DNA of 11,940 nucleotides from Actinomycetota bacterium (GTDB lineage Bacteria > Actinomycetota > Thermoleophilia > Gaiellales > Gaiellaceae). The stretch lies in the NCBI GenBank assembly GCA_016870235.1, contig VGCB01000024.1, forward strand, positions 1 to 11,940, read 5' to 3'. Within the stretch, counting starts at the first letter, position 1, and every line of letters begins with the position of its first letter. The notes under the pieces were generated by a model. It worked only from the letters and a program-made list of their open reading frames with translations. It was not told where the DNA came from and ran no database searches. Below are positions 6,268 through 11,940 of the stretch, in pieces. The position numbers and the translations under genes were made by a program.

Positions 6268-6365
6268 CACGCAGCGGGGAGCTCGGGCAACCGGGCTGAG
6301 AGGGCGGTTGACGCACCGCCGACCCGAGAACCTGATCTGGGTAATGCCAGCGGAGGAAGGACGTG
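6268..6365 (+). ncRNA. TPP riboswitch (THI element)
   Basis: The conserved blocks are present in order: GGGGAGC (6276-6282), CTGAGAG (6296-6302), an ACCTGATCTGG-type block (6330-6340) and GTAATGCCAGCGGAGGAA (6341-6358). P2 pairs 6282-6287 with 6323-6328 (CTCGGG/CCCGAG), the variable P3 arm pairs 6303-6308 with 6315-6320 (GGCGGT/ACCGCC), and CTGG/CCAG (6337-6340/6347-6350) closes the arm that binds the pyrophosphate side. It senses thiamine pyrophosphate. The aptamer 3' end GGAGGAAGG is also the ribosome binding site of thiN. A possible P1 of CACG (6268-6271) with CGTG (6362-6365) would hold the GTG start codon. No terminator is seen between it and the gene, so control is probably at translation initiation: TPP bound, operon off. 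Confidence 0.95.
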
Positions 6366-6989
6366 AAGACGGTGATCGTCGTCTCGGCGGGTGAAGGGCC
6401 ACCGGTGGAGGTGGCGGGCGATGTCGTGGTCGCCGCTGACGGAGGGCTCGAGCGGGCGCTCGCGATCGGGCTCCGGCCCGACGTCGTCGTCGGCGACCTC
6501 GACTCGGTCGACGCGACACGGCTCTCGGAGGCGGAACGGGACGGCGTGGAGGTCGTCCGCTACCCGGCCGCGAAGGACGCGACCGATCTCGAGCTCGCGC
6601 TCGACCACGCGCGCGGGCTCGGCGCGGGACGTGTGGTCGTCGTCGCGAGCGGCGGCGGCCGCCTCGATCACCTGCTCGCCTCCTGCCTCGGGCTCGCGGC
6701 GCCGGCGCTCGGGGAGACGATCGTCGACGCGCACGTCGGCGACGCGCTCGTCCACGTCGTTCGCGGCACGCGACGCCTGCGCGGCGTCGTGGGCGAGACG
6801 CTGACGCTGCTCGCGGTGAACGGGGACGCCCAAGGCGTCCGCACTTCGGGTCTCCTCTACCCGCTCGCCGGCGAGACGCTCGAGGCCGGGTCGAGCCGGG
6901 GCGTCTCGAACGTGCTCACGTCCGAGGAGGTCGAGATCGCGGTCGAGCGCGGCGTCGTCCTCGCGATCCGCCCGGGAGCGGAGCGATGA
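6363..6989 (+). CDS. thiN: Thiamine pyrophosphokinase
   Basis: The enzyme converts thiamine and ATP to thiamine pyrophosphate and AMP in the cytoplasm. The 208-residue product shows the family motifs: [10 protein letters not shown] (about 24-33), VVGDLDS (42-48), [10 protein letters not shown] (71-80), GGGRLDH (97-103) and the C-terminal SRGVSN (178-183) of the thiamine-binding domain. These Asp-rich loops bind magnesium and ATP. The GTG start at 6363 has GGAGGAAGG just upstream, which belongs to the TPP riboswitch, so the product of the enzyme would repress its own synthesis. It overlaps thiB by ATGA, indicating one operon. Length and motifs are complete. Confidence 0.95.
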   Translation: MKTVIVVSAGEGPPVEVAGDVVVAADGGLERALAIGLRPDVVVGDLDSVDATRLSEAERDGVEVVRYPAAKDATDLELALDHARGLGAGRVVVVASGGGRLDHLLASCLGLAAPALGETIVDAHVGDALVHVVRGTRRLRGVVGETLTLLAVNGDAQGVRTSGLLYPLAGETLEAGSSRGVSNVLTSEEVEIAVERGVVLAIRPGAER

Positions 6990-8044
6990 GGCGCCTCGGA
7001 CGCATGGGCCTCGGAGCGCTTGCTGGGGTCGTCGCGCTCGTTGCAGCCGGCTGCGGCGGCGGCTCGGCCGACGACGGAGGCGGCGCCGTCGTCCTCCTCA
7101 CCCACGACTCGTTCGCGATCTCGAAGGACGTGAAGGCCGCGTTCGAGCAGGAGAGCGGCTACACCCTCCGTCTGCTGCAGCAGGGCGACGCCGGCGAGGT
7201 CGTCAACCGCGCGCTGCTGACGGCCGGCGACCCGCAGGGAGACGTGCTCTTCGGGACCGACGACTCGCTGCTCTCACGGGCGCTCGACGGCGACCTCTTC
7301 GAGCCCTACGCGTCGAGCGAGCAGGGCTCGATCGATCCTGCCTTCGCGATCGAGGACGACCGGGTGACGCCGATCGACCACGGCGAGGTGTGCCTCAACG
7401 CCGACCGCGCGTTCTACGCGAAGGAGGGCCGCCGTCCGCCGCAGGGCCTCGACGACCTCGCCGATCCGCGCTACCGCGGCCAGCTCGTCGTCCAGAACCC
7501 GGCCACCTCGAGCCCCGGCCTCGCGTTCCTCCTGGCGACGGTCGCGCGCTACGGCGAGGACGGCTGGCAGGACTACTGGCGGCGCCTTCGCGCGAACGAC
7601 GTCCTCGTCACGGACGGATGGCAGGACGCGTACACGCAGCAGTTCTCCGGCGCCGCCGGCAGCCCCGGCACGCGGCCTCTCGTCGTCTCCTACGCGACGA
7701 GCCCGGCGGCGGAGGTGATCTTCGCCGGCAAGCCGCTCGAGGAGTCCCCGACGCTCGCGATCGAGGACGGGTGCTTCCGCCAGGTCGAGTACGCCGGCAT
7801 CCTCCGCGGCGCGCGCACCGAGGACGGCGCGCGCGCGCTCGTCGACTTCCTGCTCTCGGAGCGGTTCCAGGCCGACGTCCCCGGCACGATGTTCGTCTAT
7901 CCCGTCCGCGCGGGCACGCCGATCCCGCCGGCGTTCGAGCAGCACGCGATCCGTCCGGAGCGGCCGCTGTCGCTTCCTCCGAGCACGATCGCCGAGCGGC
8001 GGGATCGCTGGATCGAGGAGTGGACGCGGATCGTCCTGCGGTAG
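6986..8044 (+). CDS. thiB: Thiamine ABC transporter, substrate-binding lipoprotein
   Basis: The 352-residue protein starts with a basic MRRLGRMG, a hydrophobic stretch and a lipobox ending AAGC (Cys23), so it should be a lipoprotein on the outer face of the membrane. The mature part has LLTHDSFAISKDVKAAFEQ (about 37-55), VLFGTDDSLLSRAL, NPATSSPGLAFLLATVARYG and GWQDYWRRL. These match the ThiB/TbpA-type periplasmic binding proteins of the iron/thiamine cluster, including the HDSF ligand loop. Thiamine as ligand rests on this similarity and on the riboswitch and thiN in the same operon; a thiamine precursor is possible. The ATG overlaps the thiN stop (ATGA). A 20-bp gap separates it from thiP. 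Confidence 0.9.
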   Translation: MRRLGRMGLGALAGVVALVAAGCGGGSADDGGGAVVLLTHDSFAISKDVKAAFEQESGYTLRLLQQGDAGEVVNRALLTAGDPQGDVLFGTDDSLLSRALDGDLFEPYASSEQGSIDPAFAIEDDRVTPIDHGEVCLNADRAFYAKEGRRPPQGLDDLADPRYRGQLVVQNPATSSPGLAFLLATVARYGEDGWQDYWRRLRANDVLVTDGWQDAYTQQFSGAAGSPGTRPLVVSYATSPAAEVIFAGKPLEESPTLAIEDGCFRQVEYAGILRGARTEDGARALVDFLLSERFQADVPGTMFVYPVRAGTPIPPAFEQHAIRPERPLSLPPSTIAERRDRWIEEWTRIVLR

Positions 8045-8064
8045 GCCGCAGGCACGCCGAGCGG

Positions 8065-9651
8065 GTGAGCGGCGGGCCCGGGCTCGGCCGCGGCGGCGCG
8101 ATCCTGCTCCTGCTGCCCGTCTGCTTCGTCGGGCTCTTCTTCGTCTACCCGTTCGTCGCGATCCTCGAGCGCGGGCTCGGGGACGGGATCCCCTGGGAGA
8201 CGCTCGCCGGAGCGGAGACGCGGTCGCTCCTCTGGTTCACGACGTGGCAGGCTCTCGCGTCGACGGTGCTGACGCTCGCCGCCGGTCTCCCGCTCGCCTG
8301 GGTCGTGGGCACGTTCCGGTTTCCGGGGCGCAGCCTCGTACGGGCGCTCGTGGTCGTGCCGTTCGTGCTCCCAACGGTGGTCGTCGCCACCGGCTTCGTC
8401 GCACTGCTGCCGACGGACGCCTCGCGCGGCATCGGGCCGATCCTCGCCGCGCACGTCTTCTTCAACATCGCCGTCGTCGTCCGGATCGTCGGCGGCGCCT
8501 GGGCGACGCTGCCGCGCACGACGTGGCAGGCGGCGGCCGTCCTCGGGGCAGGGCCGATCCGACGGACGCGCGAGGTGACGCTGCCGCTGCTCGCGCCCGC
8601 GATCTCGGCCGCGGCGGCGCTCACCTTCCTCTTCTGCTTCACGTCGTTCGGCGTCGTCCTGCTGCTCGGCGGTCCGGCCCGCGCGACCCTCGAGACGGAG
8701 ATCTACAACACGGCCGCGCGCGCGTTCGACCTGCAGGACGCGGCCGCGCTCTCGATCGTGCAGCTCGTCGCGATCGCGATCGTCCTCGCCGTCACCGGCC
8801 TGCTCGAGCGACGCGGCGGCGCGGTCGGACAGGTCGCTCCCGAGGCGGACGTGCTCCGCCGGCCGCGGCGCAGCGAGAGGGGCAGGATCGCGGCCGTGCT
8901 CCTCCTCACGGGCGCCTTCCTCGCCGGCCCGCTGGTCATGCTCGCCGTCCGGTCGCTCGACACGGCCGGCGGGATCGGGCTCGACCACTTCCGCGCCCTC
9001 GGCCGCGAGACGCCTGCCCTGCTCGTCCCGCCCTGGCAGGCGATCGCCTGGTCTCTGGCGTTCGCCGCGGCGGCGACGGCGATCGCCCTTGCGGTAGGCG
9101 TCGCCACGGCGATCGCCCTGGCGCGGCTGCGCCCGTCGCTTCTCGACGCTGCGGCGCTGCTGCCGCTCGGCGCGTCGGCCGTCATGCTCGGCTTCGGGCT
9201 CCTGATCGCTTTCGACGAGCCACCGCTCGACATCCGGGACGCGTGGTGGCTCCTCCCCGTGGCCCAGTCGCTCGTCGCCGCGCCGTTCGTCGTCCGCATC
9301 GTCGTCCCCGCGCTCCGTTCCGTCGACCCGCAGCTCCGGGAGGCGGCCGCGGTCCTCGGCGCATCGCGACGGCGGGCGCTGCGCGAGGTCGACCTTCCGC
9401 TCGCCGGCCGCGCGCTCGCCGGTGCTGCCGGCTTCGCGTTCGCCGTCGCGCTCGGCGAGTTCGGGGCGACGGTGTTCGTCGCGCGGGCGGAGCATCCGAC
9501 GCTCCCGGTCGCGATCTTCCGCTTCCTCGGCCGCCCCGGCGCCGAGAACCAGGGGACGGCGGCGGCGCTCGCGGTCGTGCTCGCGCTGCTCACCGTGGCG
9601 GTCGTGCTCGTGGCGGAGCGGGCGACCGGGAGCCGGGAGAGGATGGTATGA
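8065..9651 (+). CDS. thiP: Thiamine ABC transporter, two-domain permease
   Basis: The 528-residue protein is a duplicated permease like ThiP and FbpB, about 10-12 membrane segments in two halves. The first half has segments near 11-33, 62-83, 92-115, 125-147, 178-202 and 229-247. After a hydrophilic stretch (about 248-274) the second half repeats the pattern. Each half has the cytoplasmic EAA loop that contacts the ATPase: WQAAAVLGAGPIRRTREVTL (154-173) and EAAAVLGASRRRALREVDLP (426-445). The GTG at 8065 is the only reasonable start in frame after the thiB stop. No clear ribosome binding site precedes it. The stop overlaps the thiQ ATG (ATGA). Confidence 0.92.
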   Translation: MSGGPGLGRGGAILLLLPVCFVGLFFVYPFVAILERGLGDGIPWETLAGAETRSLLWFTTWQALASTVLTLAAGLPLAWVVGTFRFPGRSLVRALVVVPFVLPTVVVATGFVALLPTDASRGIGPILAAHVFFNIAVVVRIVGGAWATLPRTTWQAAAVLGAGPIRRTREVTLPLLAPAISAAAALTFLFCFTSFGVVLLLGGPARATLETEIYNTAARAFDLQDAAALSIVQLVAIAIVLAVTGLLERRGGAVGQVAPEADVLRRPRRSERGRIAAVLLLTGAFLAGPLVMLAVRSLDTAGGIGLDHFRALGRETPALLVPPWQAIAWSLAFAAAATAIALAVGVATAIALARLRPSLLDAAALLPLGASAVMLGFGLLIAFDEPPLDIRDAWWLLPVAQSLVAAPFVVRIVVPALRSVDPQLREAAAVLGASRRRALREVDLPLAGRALAGAAGFAFAVALGEFGATVFVARAEHPTLPVAIFRFLGRPGAENQGTAAALAVVLALLTVAVVLVAERATGSRERMV

Positions 9652-10616
9652 GCCTTGCCGTCGACGGGGTCGGCGTCGAGCTCGACGGCCGGACGATCCT
9701 CGACGACGTGGGCTTCTCCGTGCCTGCGGGCGGGACGGCCGCAGTCCTCGGCCCGAGCGGCAGTGGGAAGTCGACGCTCCTCCGCGTCGTCGCCGGGCTG
9801 CAGCGTCCCAATCGCGGGCGGGTCGCGATCGGGGGCACGGACGTCACGGCGACGCCGCCGCACCGGCGCGGCGTCGGCCTCCTGTTCCAGGACGACGCGC
9901 TCTTCCCGCACCGCGACGTGCACGACAACGTCGCGTTCGGGCTGCGGATGCGGCACGCGCCGCGCGCGGAGATCGAGGCGCGCGTCTCGGAGCTGCTTGC
10001 CGTGGTCGGCCTCGAGGGCTACGGCCGGCGTCCGGTGACGGAGCTCTCGGGCGGCGAGCGGAAGCGCGTCGCGCTCGCCCGCGCGCTCGCGCCGGCGCCG
10101 TCGGTGCTCCTCCTGGACGAGCCGCTCGGTGAGCTCGACCGCGTCCTGCGCGAGCGGCTGCTCGAGGAGCTCCGCGCGATCTTCACGGGCGTCGGCGTCA
10201 CCGCGGTGGTCGTGACCCACGACGTCGGCGAGGCGTTCGCGCTCGCCGACGAGGTCGTCCTGCTCCGCGACGGGCGTGTCGTCCAGACCGCGACGCCGGA
10301 GGCGCTCTGGGCCGCTCCCGCCTCCGCGTGGGTGGCGCGGTTCCTCGGGATCGACAACGTCGAGCAGCTCGCAGACGGGCGGGCACGTGTGATCCGCCCC
10401 GAGGCCGTCGTGCTCACGCCTGCGACGCCCACGACGCCCGGGGACGCGACGGTGACGGCTGCGGTCCGCGCGGGGGGGCCGCTCGTCCGGCTCGCGGTCG
10501 CCTGCGACGACGGACGCTCCTACCGCGCGGTCAGCACGGGGCTCGACCACCCGGGCCCGGGCGACCGGGTCGCGGTCACGTTCGACCCGCTCGGGATCGT
10601 CGAGCTTCCGGGCTAG
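9648..10616 (+). CDS. thiQ: Thiamine ABC transporter, ATP-binding protein with TOBE-like C-terminus
   Basis: The 322-residue protein powers the transporter. It shows Walker A GPSGSGKST (35-43), Q-loop FQDD (Gln81), signature LSGGERKR (133-140), Walker B LLLDEP (154-159), D-loop and the H-loop VVTHD (His191). The order of motifs is complete. Typical ThiQ proteins have about 230 residues; here about 85 more follow, with IRPEAVVL (249-256) and GDRVAVTFDPLGIVEL (305-320). This looks like the TOBE domain of PotA/FbpC-type ATPases, which can bind ligands or regulators. The name thiQ rests mainly on the operon context. The ATG overlaps the thiP stop and AGAGGA lies about six bases upstream. The TAG stop lies in a CTAG that also gives the stop of a gene on the other strand. 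Confidence 0.9.
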   Translation: MSLAVDGVGVELDGRTILDDVGFSVPAGGTAAVLGPSGSGKSTLLRVVAGLQRPNRGRVAIGGTDVTATPPHRRGVGLLFQDDALFPHRDVHDNVAFGLRMRHAPRAEIEARVSELLAVVGLEGYGRRPVTELSGGERKRVALARALAPAPSVLLLDEPLGELDRVLRERLLEELRAIFTGVGVTAVVVTHDVGEAFALADEVVLLRDGRVVQTATPEALWAAPASAWVARFLGIDNVEQLADGRARVIRPEAVVLTPATPTTPGDATVTAAVRAGGPLVRLAVACDDGRSYRAVSTGLDHPGPGDRVAVTFDPLGIVELPG

Positions 10617-10732
10617 CTGTCGTCGTCCTCCTCGGCCCAGTCGTCGTCGTCGTCGGCGGCGAGCAGGTCGTCGTCGAGATCGAGGCCGGGCTCGTCGTCA
10701 TCGTCCCAGCTGGCGTCGTCCAGATCGCTCAT
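10613..10732 (-). CDS. Possible 39-residue very acidic protein
   Basis: The frame encodes MSDLDDASWDDDDEPG followed by two more clusters of Asp/Glu and ends EEDDDS. More than half of the residues are acidic, there is no Lys or Arg, and two Trp are the only aromatic residues. I do not recognise a family. In favour of a real gene: GAGGTG nine bases before the ATG, a compact start, codons ending almost only in C or G, and a stop exactly at the end of the thiQ gene. A possible -10 box (TAGGCT on the minus strand, 10799-10794) lies upstream. Against: a GAC-repeat can arise by chance and the opposite strand is then GTC-rich. Short acidic proteins may bind metal ions or mimic DNA, but no function can be assigned. 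Confidence 0.5.
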   Translation of the reverse strand: MSDLDDASWDDDDEPGLDLDDDLLAADDDDDWAEEDDDS

Positions 10733-10832
10733 CGCGGTATGCACCTCGGGTCGTACTCGGGGGACTCCCGCCCCGTCTGGGACGGTCGACCGGAGCCTAC
10801 CCCGCCGGGACAACGCGGGGCAGCAGGTGCGA

Positions 10833-11029
10833 CTCAGCTCAGCCCGGGTCCACCGATTGGCGTGAACGCGGGGCGCCTGCCGGGGTCGTCACGACGTGCG
10901 CGGAACAGGTCGGGAATGCTGTTGCCTTTTCGATCTGTTCCGCGCGCGAAGCGCACCGGCAGGGTTGCGGCCTGGCGGGCCCGGCAGGATGGCCGCCCGC
11001 GCCAATCGGTGGGTCCGCGCTCAGCTCAG
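10833..11029. repeat. 197-bp element with nested inverted repeats
   Basis: The ends 10833-10862 and 11000-11029 are inverted copies matching at 25 of 30 bases, with a perfect inner 13 bp (CCACCGATTGGCG/CGCCAATCGGTGG). Inside, CCTGCCGG (10876-10883) faces CCGGCAGG at 10956-10963 and again at 10981-10988. The centre is a 15-bp hairpin. The right end overlaps the stop codon of the HD-GYP gene. The whole could fold as one branched RNA, serve as a two-way terminator, or be a degenerate insertion element. No target duplication was found, and no coding frame is convincing. Confidence 0.55.
10898..10945. repeat. Central hairpin of the 197-bp element
   Basis: Bases 10898-10912 pair with 10931-10945: eleven perfect pairs (GCGCGGAACAG/CTGTTCCGCGC), one G-T and three more, around an 18-base loop that ends in TTTT on the plus strand. 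It is the most stable single stem in the region. Confidence 0.6.
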
Positions 11030-11940
11030 GCGGCGAGGTCGGCGTCGATGACATCGTCGAGAAGGCCCGAGGCGATCGCCCGCTCGAGCCCGCCGATGCA
11101 CTCGGGGCAGAACTGCGTGCCCGTCCCGCGACGCAGCTCGCGGAGCGCGGTCGCGAGCGGAAGCGCGGGCCGGTAGACGCGGGACGAGACCATCGAGTCG
11201 AACGCGTCGGCGACGTGGAGGATCCGGGCACCGATCGGGATCTCGCTTCCCCCGAGCCCGTCGGGGTACCCGGAGCCGTCGAAGCGCTCGTGGTGGTGCC
11301 GGATCGCCGTCGTCGCATGAGTGAGGAAGCCCAGGTGGCCGATGATCCTCTCGCCCTCGACCGGATGCCGCCGCACGACCTCCCATTCCTCGTCGTCGAG
11401 CGGGCCCGGCTTCAGGAGCACGGAGTCGGGCATGCCCAGCTTGCCGACGTCGTGGAAGAGCGCTGCGAACGAGACCGACTCGAGCGCCTCGTCGCGGAGC
11501 CCGAGCTCGAGGGCGATCGCGACCGCCACCTCCTGGACACGGCGGGAGTGACCTGCCGTGTACGCGTCGCGTGCGTCGACGGCTGCCGCGAGCGTCTCCA
11601 TCGTCTCCATCGCACGATCCCGGAGGAGCGCGTACGCGTGGGTGAGCGAGGTGTTCTGGCGCTCGATCGTGGCCGCCGCGTCGCGCAGGGCTCGCACGTT
11701 CGCCTCCGTGTGCTCGACGTAGTCGAGCTGCGACTTGCGGACGAGGGCGAGCGGGAGCGCGAAGACGATGAGACCCACGATCCCGGCCGCGTCGTAGGCG
11801 ACCGCGATCATCCCGCCGACGATGCCGTACACGAGGTAGTGGAGGAAGAGCCAGAGGAACCGCTCCCGGATCACGGATAGCCAGCGCTCGTGCGTCTCGA
11901 GCGTGATCACGCTCGTGAGGAGGCCGATGTTGACGAGATA
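11026..11940 (-). CDS. Membrane-anchored HD-GYP domain protein (5' end beyond window)
   Basis: The frame is open to the right edge, so the N-terminus is missing; 304 residues are visible. The edge reads YLVNIGLLTSVI, probably a membrane helix, followed by two more segments, around FLWLFLHYLVYGIVGGMIAV and GIVGLIVFALPLALV. A coiled-coil-like linker leads into the HD-GYP domain with AGHSRRV, FHDVGKLGMPD, RRHPVEGERII, HHHERFDGSGYPDGL and VADAFDSMVSSRVYRP. All metal-binding His/Asp positions and the GYP motif are present, so it is probably an active phosphodiesterase that breaks down cyclic-di-GMP in response to a signal at the membrane. Near the end, where family members usually read FDP, it has FCPEC. 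A GTG at 11910 could be read as a start, but it would cut a membrane helix, so the gene most likely begins outside the window. Confidence 0.92.
   Translation of the reverse strand, partial: YLVNIGLLTSVITLETHERWLSVIRERFLWLFLHYLVYGIVGGMIAVAYDAAGIVGLIVFALPLALVRKSQLDYVEHTEANVRALRDAAATIERQNTSLTHAYALLRDRAMETMETLAAAVDARDAYTAGHSRRVQEVAVAIALELGLRDEALESVSFAALFHDVGKLGMPDSVLLKPGPLDDEEWEVVRRHPVEGERIIGHLGFLTHATTAIRHHHERFDGSGYPDGLGGSEIPIGARILHVADAFDSMVSSRVYRPALPLATALRELRRGTGTQFCPECIGGLERAIASGLLDDVIDADLAA

Noticed and set aside
7897..9495. Long open frame on the minus strand opposite thiP
   Set aside because: Its composition is almost only Arg, Glu, Asp and Gly, the complement of a hydrophobic membrane protein; no domain is seen.
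8703..10550. Long open frame on the minus strand opposite thiP and thiQ
   Set aside because: Same reason; the ATPase and permease motifs on the plus strand are complete.
10619..10665. GTC/GTCGTC-rich run resembling a trinucleotide repeat
   Set aside because: It is the complement of Asp codons in the small acidic reading frame and is not regular enough to be a separate repeat.
10833..11029. Insertion sequence with terminal inverted repeats
   Set aside because: There is no transposase frame and no clear target-site duplication; only a MITE-like remnant remains possible, so it is reported as a structured element.
1..11940. tRNA, rRNA, CRISPR array or defence island
   Set aside because: No cloverleaf-like or rRNA sequence, no regularly spaced direct repeats, and no nuclease or helicase genes other than the toxin-antitoxin pair were seen.

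Overview
This is a GC-rich chromosomal window (codons end mostly in G or C) with nine complete genes of recognisable family, a short acidic reading frame, two genes cut by the window edges, and several non-coding elements. The order rplM-rpsI-glmM-glmS is the usual actinobacterial arrangement. The N-terminal membrane segment of the HD-GYP protein and the general protein style suggest an actinomycete of the Thermoleophilia type (Gaiellales or Solirubrobacterales), possibly uncultured. That placement is inference; there is no rRNA here to settle it.

Left part, all on the minus strand. At the edge is the start of a GNAT-type acetyltransferase. Next to it is a two-gene RES/Xre toxin-antitoxin module whose genes overlap by four bases (GTGA). 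In front of the antitoxin are two tandem 17-bp inverted repeats and a 19-bp perfect palindrome, which look like autoregulatory operators. Then come glmS and glmM, transcribed as glmM to glmS, which make glucosamine-6-phosphate and glucosamine-1-phosphate for cell-wall UDP-GlcNAc. Upstream of them is an operon-like run: uracil-DNA-glycosylase-family gene, rplM (L13), rpsI (S9). It ends in a perfect 23-bp hairpin. The glycosylase gene overlaps rplM by an ATGA.

Right part, plus strand. A divergent promoter region with overlapping TATA-like boxes separates the glycosylase from a TPP riboswitch. The riboswitch leads a thiamine-salvage operon: thiN (thiamine pyrophosphokinase), thiB (binding lipoprotein), thiP (two-domain permease) and thiQ (ATPase with a C-terminal TOBE-like extension). 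Together these import thiamine and convert it to TPP, and TPP would shut the operon off.

Far right, minus strand. A possible 39-residue, very acidic protein meets thiQ tail to tail, sharing one CTAG for both stop codons. A 197-bp region rich in nested inverted repeats lies between it and a membrane-anchored HD-GYP domain protein (probable cyclic-di-GMP phosphodiesterase) that runs off the window.

No tRNA, rRNA, CRISPR array or transposase gene was seen. The best candidates for something undescribed are the operator array of the toxin-antitoxin module, the structured 197-bp element, the long hairpin after rpsI, and the coupling of a DNA-repair-type gene to rplM.
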